Numbered from the stretch's first letter, positions 1 to 14,393 are shown. The stretch: 64,000 bases of DNA from Calonectria ilicicola (GCA_020809705.1 CP085829.1:2542001-2606000); one strand, 5' to 3'. Program-made: numbers and translations. The notes: generated by a model from the letters alone, not told the origin.

Positions 1-496
1 GAAAAAAAATTAGATATTTAGTTTGGGATCACATAATGTCTCGTCTCGTTTCCGTGGGTGGTCTTGTGGTGCCGTTGTCAACATGTTGAATAACGAAGAA
101 AGCCTCCACAAAGCCTATTTACAAAATACAGGCATGGAAATATAAATCATGATAAATTTTGCGTCACTGATGGTAGTTTTACCTGAAATGAATTATGTGC
201 ACTAATCGATTGACTTGGTATTCGTTCACAAACATACATCTCGCTGCGTTGCATGACCTCTTCCGACCTTTTATCCCATTCCTCATAACATAGCCCAGCT
301 AAATCGTCATATCGCAAATGAACCCCGGCGTCTCCGCATCTAGAGCTCTACATGTCCTATATATACTGCAAAATAGAAACGAAAAAAAAAGTCGTGGCTG
401 CATGTGCTCAGTACTTTGCCAAGGTCCCAGACCCTGGCTTGACAAGTCTCAGCTTGACGCATTCTCCAGACACCTTTTGCTTTCCAGCTCTAAGGC
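1..496. other. Intergenic, downstream of the F-box gene
   Basis: No gene is supportable here. The stretch is AT-rich and lies downstream of the minus-strand F-box gene, so part of it is probably its 3' UTR. The short plus-strand ORFs running from about 320 to 1020 lie largely antisense to the F-box gene and show no domain. Confidence 0.5.
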
Positions 497-2179
497 CTAC
501 CAGTATGAACATCTATACCGAGTCAGTTCACGGGGCTTCATCACTGCCCCCCAAAAGTCAACATGTTTTTCAACAAGTTCGTCACCGTATCTTTCCCGGC
601 CAATGGCCCCCATGACGTTTCTGAGATGGGGGCTAGGGCGCCAGTCTTTAACATCCCAAAGAACCCTTCGCTTCTCTCCATCCTCTCGGTATGCAGGATC
701 AAGCAGGAACTGCTGGGGGAACATTTCGCTTGGGGCAGCATACCAGACTCCCCAGGGCGAACGTGTTGGCATGGAACGAGCCAGGCCAAGCTCCAAGGAC
801 ACATGTATCATGGTCATGAGCGAAGCAAGTTTCAGGCATGGCATTTGCGAGCACACTCGCCCAAAGGCTTCGATCAAGGGGACAATGGTTTTATCATCAG
901 GGACCCACCGGAACAAGCACATGGATGCACCCGATAGCCTCTGGTTTTCAGAGTCGGAGTATTGTAAGGCCGCCGCAATGTCATCCGCTTCACTATAGCC
1001 GTGCCCAGGTGGCATCAGAGTAGCCGACTGGGCAGCGACTGGCGGATCTACATTGTCATCTCCTGGTCGGGCCTGGAAGTACCACCCTCCAGACGGCGTT
1101 GTCATGGTAAACTGGACATCGAGGCGTTCCAACCTCTGCCAGAATGGCTCCACCAGACTCGGCCCTGGACTCGGCCAGAGAAGCGACTGATCCAGGCACC
1201 CTGTGATGGTGAGGCTCTTGAGGCTCTCGAGGTTGCCTGTAGCCTCGCGAATGGCGCAACCGAGTGCATCAGAAGCATTTTCACCTGCAATAGTCAAATC
1301 GGGGGGAACCCACGCGTGGTTCCAAAGCAAGTCCTGGCTCATGCAGACGTGGAGTGTCTGCAGCTCGGTCACAACCGGTAGCGCATTTCGGACAACCTCG
1401 GCTAGTCGAAGCCGGCCCTCACGACGCATTGCCGGGTAGCGTTGTTCGGTATCATCCATGAACCAGCTCCCACTGCGTAAATTTGGCAGTTTGGCCGCGA
1501 TATCCACGGCAGTGCGGTGGGCAAGTGTCCTTTTTGTGATGTTTGTGTTGAATGCGCTGATTGCCGGGACCGTGGGCAACTGATCGGGTTCCAACAGCTC
1601 AATGTATGAGTATTGAAAACGACGATCTTGCAAGTCGCGGCAGACAACTTCCTCAAGACTTCCAGTCTCGACGGGTTCGAGCCTTTCAATGCGTCGAGTG
1701 GCACCACGGCATTCATTGTCAAAGCTGTCTGTAGGGGAGTAGATGGTGTCAAGTTCCAACCGGATCGAATACCTTGTATCCGATCCTTGCCTCTCATCAT
1801 CCCACGACTTGAGAATGTTAAACAACCTCCTCACGGCATCTGTAAAGGCTTTATTGTTGACTTCCCGGTCTGCCTCTCGCTCGAACCGACCTCGAGCCTC
1901 ATCAGGATAGCCGGGGAGGATGACAACAAACCGAATAGTGTTAAGAAAATGGCGACGGCACCCTGTGATTGCTTTTTCAAACTTTTCCAGTTCCGTGCTT
2001 CTCAGACGAATCTTTCGAAAAGTCTGTCTTTCGATAGCATGCTGCCATGGCCGTGAAATTGTCGCGAGGTTAGTTCGCTCGCCGGTTGACTGTGACGAGA
2101 GGGCATATCTCGGATGCTCATCCGAGTCTGCAAAATAAGTACCGATTTCGTTGTAAATTTCTTGGGGGAGACGATCCAT
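497..2179 (-). CDS. F-box-like domain protein
   Basis: A single uninterrupted ORF of 560 codons starting at ATG 2179. The N-terminus (residues 2-15, LPQEIYNEI core) has the Leu-Pro-x-Glu-Ile pattern that opens F-box-like domains. It is followed by a segment around residues 40-60 (TISRPWQHAIE, then a basic FRKIRLRS stretch) that is typical of the large Pezizomycotina F-box-like family. Such proteins usually act as substrate adaptors of SCF ubiquitin ligases through Skp1 binding. The remaining 500 residues look like the variable target-recognition part, with scattered leucine-rich strands but no clear LRR or WD repeat. No signal peptide or membrane segment is seen. The target is unknown. It has no close neighbour on its 5' side for 14 kb. 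The family assignment rests on motif pattern only. Confidence 0.75.
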   Translation of the reverse strand: MDRLPQEIYNEIGTYFADSDEHPRYALSSQSTGERTNLATISRPWQHAIERQTFRKIRLRSTELEKFEKAITGCRRHFLNTIRFVVILPGYPDEARGRFEREADREVNNKAFTDAVRRLFNILKSWDDERQGSDTRYSIRLELDTIYSPTDSFDNECRGATRRIERLEPVETGSLEEVVCRDLQDRRFQYSYIELLEPDQLPTVPAISAFNTNITKRTLAHRTAVDIAAKLPNLRSGSWFMDDTEQRYPAMRREGRLRLAEVVRNALPVVTELQTLHVCMSQDLLWNHAWVPPDLTIAGENASDALGCAIREATGNLESLKSLTITGCLDQSLLWPSPGPSLVEPFWQRLERLDVQFTMTTPSGGWYFQARPGDDNVDPPVAAQSATLMPPGHGYSEADDIAAALQYSDSENQRLSGASMCLFRWVPDDKTIVPLIEAFGRVCSQMPCLKLASLMTMIHVSLELGLARSMPTRSPWGVWYAAPSEMFPQQFLLDPAYREDGEKRRVLWDVKDWRPSPHLRNVMGAIGRERYGDELVEKHVDFWGAVMKPRELTRYRCSYW

Positions 2180-4328
2180 GATTCAGGAACCGGCTCTCAA
2201 AATTTTCACTGGCAGACCAGTTCATGGGATGGATGAAACAGCCGTCCATGATGCACCCGTCGGCTCATATAGATAAGTGTAGAAGCCGAAATGCTCGGTG
2301 TTTGGCGGGGACCGAGCCACGTGACGGCCGAGGAAGAAACCTGCGCTGCTGCTTGTAGCGTCGGTTCGGAAAGATGATCGGCAGTTCCGTCTCTCGAGCC
2401 GGACCGGGACGCATTTTTCTGGCGTTGTCGAAACCAAGATGCTATATCAGGCCCGTTGTTGCGACATGGCTGCGCAGGCCAGCGACAAAGTTGTTGGATG
2501 GGTTGGATGATGCGTCAGAACCAGCCTCAGGCATTTGGGGACAGGACAGTGCGGTGTCACCATCTTTGGTTTCCTCCCCGAACGCCTGCCACCTTCTCGC
2601 CAATATGACCATTTGAAGCATGCTCTTCCTCAGCTTGGCCATGCCATCATGTTAGCGTATTGACTGCCCGGGCCAAGTGCCGGCCGGTGGTGCCAAAATA
2701 GTGGGAAAATGGTCGACCTCAAGATCGCATCTTTGGGGTGCGCCGGGTCCAAGCCTTCCCGCGAATGGCGACGAGTAATAGACACACGGAGAAAAAAAAA
2801 AGATACCCCCATGGAAGTAAATTTGCCAAGATGATCCCCCACCCACCGTAATCCACCGTCAGCCTCGTTGTGGGAGGATGGACAACATCTCGATTTCATC
2901 TCACGACCGGCAACAGTCCCGGTATTTTCCCCCCAACGGCGAGCGGGCTAGTCAATCGCAATGCAGGGATTGCTCTCCTGATACTCGCTCTCTCAGGGCT
3001 TTAGCTGTGGTCCGGGACCAAACTGTCGGCACTTGCGCACCGAGTCGTCCTCAAAGCGCGCCGCACCTTGTGCTGTCAGCTCCGGCTCAGCAGCCGCCAA
3101 GCCAAACAGCCCAGTCCTGCAACAAACCGCTTCAATTTGACACAGCGGCATCAATAGTTAATTAATAGCCACGCCCCGAGGAACCGGGGCCCGACAGCAT
3201 TAGTGCAACGACGGCCGAGTACGGACTAGTCCCTTCAGCTGAACAATAATCTGGAGTAAATGGGGGACTGCAAAGGGAAAATCTACCTTTTGGGGAACGG
3301 GTCTGTGTGATGCCGCATGCGATAGATCTCCTGGCTGATCGGAGCAGGAACAGTTCCCCGGGCCCTGACCCAGTCATCGACAGAGCCCCGAGACAATATT
3401 TCCCGAAAAGATAATGTCCTGAACTGGTGGTGGTGGGATGGATGCAACACCTCTTTGTGTCAGATGCGTCTATCACGCACCGCTGGCATGTACCCCCGCG
3501 CGTCAAGCCTCCATTCAGAAATCTCAGGAGCCAAAGAGAACCCCGAAGCTGAAATCTCAATATGCACATTTTCAGCCCAACCCGACCGCTTGGGGGCTCA
3601 GCGCAAACCGGAGCCATGTTGCTGGATCAATTTTCTTGTTACTTTCTGCAATGCCCCCTCCCCATCACAAAAGCAACGACCTCAGCCGCTCCGCCTCTGA
3701 CGGCACATAGGTGGCCCGCATCTAGGACTGGAGGGTAGAAGCAATCAAATGCACGAGCACACACCCACCCTGATGCATGCTTGTTGGCGTTGCGCCCCTA
3801 GGGCCTAGGGGATTGGCCCGGCATTTAGGAGGCGGACGCCGCAGACACAGAGATTATGGTTCCGGGCGCGTGTGGCGCGCGGGCTGTCACTCTAGCCGGG
3901 GCAGCGACGTGTCGCTGGCGCCCAGGATAAACATTACTGGGTTCGGTGACTATGTATCTGTGCCGCAAGGCTACATGAGATGAGCGCTCGTTGAAAGCTC
4001 AAATTGCATCACCAGTTAAGCTCAGAAGGTTTGACAACTCAGCATCCTCATATACCTGGTACCTGGGCGCAGCGCCATGGCGAAGACTAGGAGACATGAC
4101 ATAGGAGGAACGGAAATAGAAGAAAAAAAAAACCCAATCATAATCCATCAAATGCAGGTGGGCTGGGATTTCCCATAGCCAATTAGGGCAAGTATTCCGA
4201 TATTTCTCGAGCGCTGCGCATAACTCCAAACCTCAGACATCGGGCTTGACCGGTACCAAATACAATTGTCTGATGCAGAATTTTTTTTCAACTGCTTTGC
4301 AGTCAGGTTTACCCGCCCGCTTACCCTC

Positions 4329-4352
4329 TTTTTTTTTTTTTTTTTTTTTTTT
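4329..4352. repeat. Poly-T run of 24
   Basis: An uninterrupted run of 24 T on the plus strand in gene-free DNA. It could be a poly-A tail relic of a minus-strand retro-insertion or simple slippage. No element is recognisable next to it. Confidence 0.9.
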
Positions 4353-6038
4353 GTGAATCTAGAGAGAAATCTCGTCTCAATTGAATACTAGTACGTATAG
4401 TGTCCCTCGAAGTGGCGGCTGGTACTGGTACATTCAACGTCTCGACGAGATGACTAGACTAGGGGGTGCAACCCCGTCAAGAGAAGAAGCGCCACCACGG
4501 TCGATCGGCGCAAGGATCCCAGGTGCAGATCGTGCGCCATCGCGCTCGCGTCGACAGGAGCATTTTTTTCATTTTCAGAACAGACCTGAGGGCTGGCCGG
4601 CTCCTTGCCCCGTACTGCCTGCTCCTCAAAGGTAATTACTAGCGGCCGCCTGGGCCATGCAGCGGCCGACCTCATCCGGCAGGGCTAATAATCCAATACT
4701 CCATATGATGGGTCCTGTTTCTGCTCGGGGACCTCACCAACCAACCACTTGCTGATTTTGCCCAGCAAGGGCTTGGGGAGGGCGTTGTTAGCGCTCACTA
4801 TTGTTCCCACGTCTTCAAAGCCAAGGCGCTGCTCCACGTGCTGAACGGTTTCCCCATTCACACCGTCAACGGGTTAGTGAATTGAGGTATCACATTTTCT
4901 GTGTATGCGCGTCTATTCCCTTTCTAGGTGGACATTGTTCATGCCCAAGCTTTTGTGTGCTGTTGGGAGAAGAGAAATGAATACATGGTCGGCAGGCAGT
5001 CGGACTTGCCTAAATGAGACGTGTTCTCAGCGGTGTTGGGGCCGCCTCGTATATTGAATCCAACATCAAGCCATAGTGTCGTACATAGGAAACATGAGAA
5101 AGACAGGTTGAGAAACAGCGCAGCCACAAGCGCTGGTCCGTCCCGAGGATTTGGTCTGCATAAATGCTCCTCTTATGGGCCCCCGTAAGAGGATTGACGG
5201 AGCCCCTCTCGCGCGCTCGTCCTGATCGTGTGACACTTATTATGACGGCTTCGCAGTGTTTCTAGCAAAATATGGGTGCAGTGACAAGCTGTTCCAGTCC
5301 TCTGTGATGTCCGGGTGGCGCGAACTGTCTTTCATCTAGAATGGTCTAAGGATGGAGATGATGGCCAAGAAAGGCACTGCATGTCTTTTCTGACTTGAAT
5401 ATGGACCTGGCGTCTAACCGTCATAAGCCAGTAACCAAGACAGGAGGGCCTAAAATCTTCTCCAGAAAGTTGCCATTAGTCGCATTTGAAGACACCCATT
5501 CAGAATCTCTTATGCAAACTTCGACAACCTCGGATAAGGAGCAAATCTGCATCCATGCAGCGTGGGTCGTTGGATCTGGCACGTCCGTACTACCGGGATG
5601 CGCAGAATCCATTTGTAGCTATTGACTGGGATGGCCTTGGTCGAATGGTCTCGATCCTCGGGCGGGACCCATGAAACTCCGCCCTATGGCACGATCCCCG
5701 CCCTCTCGATTCTTAGGTCGATATATTAGCGAATGGGATTTGCAAAGGCCTGACGTTTCCCTACGTTAGTGCTATCGCCTACTGCTCCTGGTAGGGGTAT
5801 GGATCCACCCGCGGCAGACGCTATGAGCCTGTTGGGTCACCATGCTAGTTTGGCACACGGATGGCTTGAGGCTACAGTAGCCTGTGTGATGCCCCTGGCT
5901 CCGTGGGATCTCGTTCTGGCACATGGCACTGCGTCTCGTCTTGCTGGGTCAAGATCGCCCGCCACATTTGATTGACAGGGCAGAGCTTGATACCGTCTTG
6001 CGTGAAAGGGGATATAATGCAACCCAAAAGAGACACTG

Positions 6039-6057
6039 AAAAAAAAAAAAAAAAAAA
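6039..6057. repeat. Poly-A run of 19
   Basis: A run of 19 A on the plus strand within the gene-free stretch. No adjacent retroelement is recognised. Confidence 0.9.
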
Positions 6058-9000
6058 TCCGTCATCGGATTACGCGAGACGTTTCAACTACGCCATGGCT
6101 GATCAGGCACTGTATGAAGGAGACCTCTTACGCGAGATATAAGTTTGGGGCGATCCTGGGGGGAGGAGGGCAAGGCGCAGTAATTGTTCTATCGAAACAA
6201 AAAACAAAAAAAAGGCGTGTATCGTGGTGTGTCCGTTCAGATTTAAGTCAGCGGAGACATTAATTGTCCCACCTAGCCGTCCCTTAGCTAGGGTCTCGGA
6301 GGTGAAAGTTGGACTCATTGTCTTAGCCAATGGACCGGTGTGCGCGAGGGGATAATTCTGTTGATTGGGCAAGCCAACACCTGTTGTGCCTTGTATGATG
6401 TAGTGCAATGTATTGACGGGACGCCGTCATGTAGTAGTTAGGGAGAACATGACCGGACCGCTGGTTAAGCAGTCAGTGACGTTTCGATTACGAGATCAGG
6501 GGAAAGGGGCGACAAGCTCATCCTCTGGCGACAAATATCGGTGAGCGACTGAGGGAGATACAGGTGTTGCTCAGACTGGTGATGGTGGTTTTGAAGGTGC
6601 TCACGAAACTCTGGGTCAAGCTATCGATTTTGGTCGGCTCTCACGGACAAGCATCGAGTCCGGTTAGTCGGCTAGCCATGGCGTCCCGACCCCAGAAAGG
6701 GGTTCCCGAGTGCCTCTTTGGCTTTGGTCTGTGGCGGCAGCATTCCGCAGCCTCTTGACAGGGGATGGTCGAGATCAATGCACCATCTGGGTGTCTGTGT
6801 GGAGATGGACTGTGCGCCGGGACGCTATGTACACGGGGGCGGGTGCTGATAGCAAGGCCCAAAGTACTTCCACCTTAGGTACTTGCCGCGGTAGATGACT
6901 TAGTCAGCTGGCACATTTCATGTGAGCTGGGAAGTCCCACCACCTGCACATCGCAAAGTCATCATTTGGATGTAACGCGTAAAGAACTTTGGTCATTGCA
7001 TGTAGGTACCCGTCTTCCTGTGGGAGTGGTCCTCGGCGGAGGTACCGACTGGGGAGATGCGGCGACGTATAACCTGGACTCCGTTCCACATGGTCTCATT
7101 AATAGCTTCTGCAACCACCTGCGCGTGACGAAATGTACCACTTCCGAAGATGTAGTCGAGGAGCATGTGAATGAATGACAAGACGGGTCGCGTCAACTAG
7201 CAGCTGGGGATGGTTGACTGGCGCCTTGATGTATGGCGGCGCCTCCGGGCCAGAACCCGATGCCAGTGCTGCCTGTATCTACAAGGCTGGGCGTCAAGCA
7301 TGGACCCAAATCACCGGCTCCCGCCGTCCAGGGCCCGATATCGACATCGCACGGCCTGTTGCCGCCCTTGCATGGGGAGGGCGGGGGATGTCGCTCCACA
7401 GGGAGATCTCCATCACCGGGCCTGGCCGCATCATCAACTATTTGACGAGGGAACCATGAACAAGAGTTGCCGCAAGGGTCTCAATTCTCGCAACGTCTGG
7501 GGAGGGGGGGAGACGGCAACCAGCAGCAGCAGCATCGGAGACAATTGCGCATCCGCGGGGTGTGTGCATGCAGCACACGAAGCACATCAAGTCCAGACTG
7601 CGAGATCGGGTTGATTTGACGGCAAGCCAAAGAAGGGCAAGGGAGGACGACAGACAGCCCAGCAGTGCGACGAATTTGAACCGTATAGTACAAGTCTCGT
7701 ATGTACAAGGCCAAAGATTATTGCCGTCGGGAAGCGTGTCATGCAGCCCACCGTGATATGGCGCACCCCATCCTCGCGCCTGCCGCAACCCCAGGACCAT
7801 GGAAAGCCAACCTGGTGGCACAAACCTCCAAGTCGGCCAGATGCGTGGCGCTGAACAAGGTTGACGGGGCAAACAGCCATGAATGGGATGGCCCGCGTGC
7901 ACCCAGCCAGCCAGGTGAGCAACAAGACAGGATGGAGCGTCGAATCGCGCCAAGCATCGATGTATTGACGTGTGGATCTTTTATGCATCTCGTCCAATGA
8001 TGCCGTCAATCATTTCCATTGCCGATTGTTCATGGCACCCTCCAGCCTACCACCCAACAAGCCAAAGCTTTGGTGAATTGCCGCAGTCTGTGACGGCGAT
8101 CGTCTTTCATCCCCATTCCGATCACTGAATCGATTCCAGTGTGCTTTAATGGGCGATCGCCCTATCCCTTGGCGGGGTGTCCCATGTTCGTCGCCCGCCT
8201 CTAAATCGCCCAATGCCTCTCCCGCCCGGGCTAGACGGAAAGAGGATTAAGGCCAAGACACAACTCCCGGCCTTGCTGCATGGGGGAATGTTAAACGAGC
8301 ACAGCCATGTGACAAGGTCTCAGGTCAATTGCTATGAGCATTTCGAGTGTCATGAGCCAGGGATGATGGCCAAAACGCCTGCATTTTCGCTGTTGACTAT
8401 ATGAATACGTAATCGGGCTCTGCCCATGATGGTAAGATTGCGTATTCCAATTTTAGGAGTCATATTGACCGACCGACCGCTCCTGCGCAGCCGCAAATAG
8501 CACATAACTAGAGGAGGCATTTGCATCCGAAATCGTGTAACCACATTGCGCCGTGACAGCTTCCAGTCGCCACATTGACACCTCGGCCAAAGCCATGGCC
8601 ACAGCATTTCTGCCTTTCGGGCATGATGACGACGACAAGTGGATGGCTCCAGCAAACACTGCACGGTCTGTGGAACGAACCTCGAGTTAGACCACGCACG
8701 CAAGCTACCATCGGCTCTGTGATTGATTCTTCTCTTTCGCACAATGCAATGAACGCGGACATTAATGATATGGTGGTACCCACCCATCTTCAATAGCGTC
8801 CTTCAGCACCCCTCACCTATTCGTACCCATTTACCAGGCCAAGCCAGGCCAAAGACCACGGGCCAGGCAGGCAAAAGCAGCACAAAGGCAGGGACTACAC
8901 TGCATTTTTACTGAGCCATTTCTGTCCGTCACCCCCTGGTCCATGCACGCACCTCAGCTGAGTCTGGACCAAGTCGACAGCCATCCATGCAGTGTCCACA

Positions 9001-12000
9001 TATTGGCCCTAGACCAATGCGAACCGAAGGACGGCGATAGCAGCAAGGGGGACAGGAAGGTTTGTTGGCTTCAATAAGCTAGGCGGGGTCCGACGTCTCC
9101 TCCCCCGGTGCGGCGGCCGGAGGCGCGCCTGCTACCGGTTTACTTTGGGGTGACAAGTTGTCGGTGGTGGAACTGAACATCGAATGCAGCAGAGCAGTTG
9201 TCCTGTTGATAGTTGGAACAGGATAAGTTGGTGCACGACAAGGTTAGAATCTCGCACACACCAGCGTAGTCGGGAGTGAAAGCACTCCATAGACGCATAG
9301 CCTATGGCCAGGAGGACAAAGAAAACATTTTGGACCCTCCCGGGCCGGTCAGATCAAAATCCAATATGTTACCTACCGGAAGCGAACCAGATAACAGCAA
9401 CACCAATAGTCGAATAAATGTCCCCATTTTCTCACATCAATTTCGCAAAGATATTTCTCCACGCAAAAGTTGTATGTAACGCTCCCGTTTTTTGCAAGTG
9501 GCTCACCTGGGCTGAAGAAGATCGTACGTTTGTCGGCAGACCGTTGTGAAAGCCTTGGCTCGCTGGCTGGCTGACCTACGGGTTGCTTGCCCCGGCGCGC
9601 CAACTACGGAAGGCCAAGGCCGGGGGTGGGAAAGCGGATGCCATGTCCGGCGCACCATGGGCGGGATTTAGTGCTAGGTACAGACAGGCGTGTGCTTTGA
9701 ATTACACCTCGTCTACCTGGTCTCCTCAGCCTTTCTTGTTAGAGGGGGGCAAGACACGGACAAAGGTGTCTTGGCTGTTGGTTGGACGGTATTGTGCAAA
9801 CGATTGGTTTTAGACAGATCAATTCAATTCAATGATCTGATCGGACTAGCTCAATCCCAATCCCAGTATCGAACTACTAGGCATGCTGTGTGTGGTCTTC
9901 CGAAATGAGCTCGACTCAGAAGCAAGGCCAAGCCCTGACCCCACCTTTGCTTAAGCAAACAGAAATCAATCACCTTTACGCACATGGACGATGCGCTAGG
10001 TGTGGAGCGCTCATACGTAAAAGGATGAGGAGTCGGCCGGCAGTTCTGAAAGACTAGGAGATGGAGCACAAAGCTAGCGTGTCAACTAATGATATGGCAG
10101 TTGGCTTTCAAACCTCTAGACCTTACAAAACTGGGTTCAAATGAGGATTGTGTATTGACCGCATGCCAAGGCCGGATTTGAAGACATCAGTGACCACTGG
10201 TGCGACATTGAAGGACTGGTCACGGAGCGAGGCGGGCTATTGTGGTGGCTTTAGGACCCTGAATCAATAGGCTCTGCGTTTTTCTGGCGCTTAGTCACAT
10301 CGGATCGTTTCCAAAAGCTGAGATGTTGAGGTTGCACAACCATTGCATCAGTTCCAGGGCACAGATGATGCCAGTCGATCAATGTCTGGGCATCAACGGG
10401 TAGCATGGAGCCAAGCAATTAAGCCAAGACCGAAGAGAAAAATTGCATGCACCAAGAAAAAAGCAAAGAAAAAAGCAAGATGGAAGCGAGAAGAAAAAGC
10501 AAGTAAAAGGAGACACCAGGTGCGGGCGTGGAGTCTGATGGGAGATCTGTGTGGTGTGTGTGACTGCGTGTGTGAGTAGGAGCCGGGGTGTTCCATGAGT
10601 AGATCATTCCGGGCCGAGTCTATTGGAGCAAATGGGGAACAGCTGAGGTTTGGCTATACCAGATCGAGGGGGGAAACACAGGCAGGAGAGAGTCACGGTA
10701 CTGCTATTTTCTGGTATTGGCTCTGACTGGGTGCTACAGACGGCACGCCCCTCTTGAAATATTGGAGGAGAACGAGAGCGAAAGTGGGCATCCTCGATGA
10801 AGAGTCGGCAGCAGGCTGTGACGGCATGATTGCCGCGCTGTCCCTCTCCGGATACGCCGATGTAGACAGCTAGACTGGGATTGGGGTTTTAAAAAAAAAA
10901 CCAAAATGGTCACGGGCGGGCGCGCGATGAAAGAAAGACTGCTCATTCCACGGCCTCCTCATTCCAGCCGGCCGGATCTCTCCTCAGTTGCGTCAAAGTT
11001 CAGATGGGCGGCTTTTGGGGTTCCCCAATCGGCTGGGTGGGCTCGCCGAACGGGGCGGAGGGTTGCATGTGCAATGCAAATGGGAGGACGGCGATTGCCA
11101 CGCTCCAAAGCACGCGCTGCTCCGGACAGAGGTAAGCTGGGTCAGCGATGGGGAATGGGGTGACGCCTTTGGGGTCGTGTTCCCAAGAGCTGGGTCGGCA
11201 TGGCTGAGGCTATCCGTTGATGGCGGCGGAAGGGCTCGAGAGGGAACAGAGCAGCAGCCACCGAGTACCAAGTGCGTGCGGTAGGGCGATCCGTGATGCA
11301 CGCTGGGCGTATCGATGACCCTCCAAGTCCCCTGTTCCGCTGTTGTTCAAGTCGGGTTGAGCATCACGGCAGGGGTGTGTGCGGCGGGCAGCATCGCAGC
11401 TCAAGTCAAGGATGGGTTCTGGCGAGCAAGGGCCCTGGGGGCCGGGACCGGGACCAGGTGCCCGTTGTTGGCGAAGACTGGGATTCGATGGGCGGAGGAG
11501 AGCGGAACGTATTGAAAGTGTAAGCATTGCCAAGGTGTCACCCGCGTTGACCTTATTGTGCTGTACACATGAATGGGAGCTCCAGACCATAGCGCCCAAG
11601 AGCAAGAATCAGGCGTGGTGACGAGACAGTGGAGGACCGCGACGCACAGAGACTAGCTCTCCGTGTTAGTCTGCTCATCATCCGTGATCACCATTTGGGT
11701 TTTTTCTCTTTCTTCCCTTGATCCTGATCCCGATCCCCAATCTAATCCCCAGTTGTGCGTCTGGAGCGGGTCCCAGCACTCGAATCGCAACATGCAAATG
11801 AAATTTCGAGGCAGCCCGCTCTGCACATCTGGGGAATGCTACAGGGGGGATCCCTTCCAAGTGGTCCAGCCCAGGCCCGTCCGCTAGGGGCATGCCCCCC
11901 TGGGCCTCGCAGATGTCCAGGACCCTGTCATCGCAGCGCAACCTGCATGCAGCCCAGCTCGCTCTCGACAAACGGGTGCTGGGCTGGCGACGGGGATCAG

Positions 12001-14393
12001 GGAAGCAAAATTTTTGGGAGATGTGAGCGCTGGCCTCTTTTTGTTCGTTTCCTTACAGATCCTCCCGGCTTAAGGGTCACATATGCAAAATTCTCCGCGC
12101 AATCTCGCATTTCTCATCGCCTTTTAGATGTGGCCATCTTTTTGTCCTTACTTACTTCACTTGCATAAGTGCTAAATTCAGCACCCACACCTCCCCCCCT
12201 TTCCTTTCTCAACCCTACCCCCAATGTCTCCAATCTTGTTCGCTCGTATCTCACGTCCCAATCTGACTCGGCGGCATCCAATCTGACCCAAGTTCCCGAT
12301 GGAACCCTTCCCACGAGCTGTCGCCGGGCATGGGTGGGAGCGGACCCTTGGGGCTGAGCACCCACCAACAGGATGCTCTGAGACAAGAGGGAGAGAGGGG
12401 GAAAGAGAGCCACGGGAAAACTGGATCCTTGTCTGAGATGAGAGTGCAAGAAGCAGAGAAAGAAAGAAAGAAGGAAAAGCTATATAACCTGGTGCATATT
12501 GCATTATACTTTGGGATGATCAAATTCTCATGGTTTTTTTGTACAAATGCATGGGGGTGAGTTCTCCCAAGCAAAGTAAAATAATGGTAATATTAAATGA
12601 ACCCAAAAAAAGAAGCATCAGCCATCCCAGGGCCTTGGGTTCTTTGTGGAGGTGTAGGGATATTGACATGGGGAAAGGAATGAGAAGAATGATGCTGAAC
12701 CTTTTTTGTTTCTTTTTCCTTGTCGCCCTGGTTTTCCACGTCTGTTTAGCATCTCGTTGGGTATGATGTGTTTTTGTCTACCAACGACATCGTCCGACTA
12801 GCGATCCAAGTTCATATGTGCTTCTTTTTTTTTTATGCATTGTGCAGGGGCGAGAGTCAGTGTCGGATGGTCCCCGATTCCGGTTGCATCTTCGCTATTC
12901 CCCGGCAGCTGAACTGGGCGGAACTGGTCAATGTCTCTCTCTCTATGCTTCTGGTGTCTTCCTTTCCGCAATCTTTTTTCCCTGATGACACATGGACACA
13001 CCTGAGTCTTACCATTTACCCACTCCAGGCTAGGGTTTTACTGGCTTGCCCTATCTCCGACCTACCCGTTGGGTGTCTCGTGTTTGGCCACTGGCTGCGA
13101 TTCTCTGGGCCAAGACAAGACAAAAGCCAGGTTCCGTATAAAGAATATGTACAGCTGGACTGCACGGTACGTCGCCCACTTGGTGGGCACGGGCAACACC
13201 ACAGTGCAGCAGGCCATGCTTTTGGATGCTGCAACCGACAGGCTTAGAGAATCATGGCTGGCCTCGTGAAGCGAGCTCCTGGCCCCCTGCTGACATGTCC
13301 ACTGCCGTGGATTCGCAGTCAGCGTGAGCTTATCGATCCCTTGAGACGCTGTACTGTCTGGAAAGAGTAACTGGCATTTCTTAGTCTGGACGTTGGTTGA
13401 AGAGAAAAAGAAATGAGTGAGGCAAAAGGAAAAAAAAACCTTCGATTAGACGGGGGAGGCTGAGGTCGGCGACGTTATGCTCATGGCATGGCGCCTTCTT
13501 TGGTTCTAGATGTATCACATTGTCCAATAGTTTGAATAGTGCCCGTCCACGTATGCATACACGCGCACGATGCCGACACACTTGGACTTCAGACGCTCTG
13601 ATCACGATCCACCACTAGAGACCTCGTTCATAGGCATTTTCGTTTGGGACGGCTGCCGTCCCCGTTGAACGGGAGCATGCCCCGCAGAGGGGGAGAAATA
13701 AGAGTCCAGCCTCCCGGGTCACCCGTCTAGGAGAACAGACAACCGAACAAGTCCAGCGAAACCGTGTCGACTGGGATATGCATGCGTGTTTCAACTCAGT
13801 CGCCATTGCTTTTTGCGCGTGCAGAGTGCTCGTGCAGAGACAAGGCCCCAGCCTGTCAGCCAGCAAGCCAATCACTCAGCCTAGCCCAGACGGCCGCTCA
13901 CCCATCCACCACCCATCTTGCTAACCCGAGCCAGAGTTGGTGACCCATGACACACCACCACCACTACCACCAACAATAACAACAGCACCACAACCCAGCC
14001 CAGCCCAGCCAAGCCTAGCACAGAGCAACACAGCGCAGGATCAAAGGGATAATGGGCCAACGAATGGGGACCCGGGCGGGACCAGACCAGACCACGCAGG
14101 ACCCCGAAAACCCACGACCCAGACCCAAGGGACGAAGAGGAAAAAGAAACAATGCGTGGGAGTGATTCGCTTGCCGTCAGCTGTACCCGCCGACTCCCAC
14201 GCACGCCCCCGTTCCCGATCTGGCCCAGCTAGAGGTGCAGGGACTTGGGAAGGAGAAAAAAACGAAAAGAGATGGAGGTTTTGGGGATGGCTTTGAGCAC
14301 GAGCATCGGACATGGGGGTAGAAAGGAGACTTGTCACTCTCCCGTGCGTGTGGCCCACCATGAACAAGATTGATTGAATGTACTCCGTACAAA

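Noticed and set aside
4329..6057. Retrotransposon suspected from poly-T and poly-A runs
   Set aside because: No reverse transcriptase, integrase, terminal repeat or target duplication is visible nearby. Homopolymer runs are common throughout the window.
7438..8009. Overlapping 171- and 140-codon minus-strand ORFs
   Set aside because: They overlap each other and plus-strand ORFs of similar length, the longer lacks an ATG start, and neither shows a domain.
9838..9885. TATCGAACTAC, possible minus-strand T-arm
   Set aside because: The neighbouring bases do not pair as a five-base stem.
10125..10145. GGGTTCAAAT, T-loop-like string
   Set aside because: The flanking bases do not form a T-stem and no cloverleaf could be built.
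12768..13247. 159-codon plus-strand ORF
   Set aside because: The start is GTG rather than ATG, the product has no recognisable domain, and no flanking exon would complete it.
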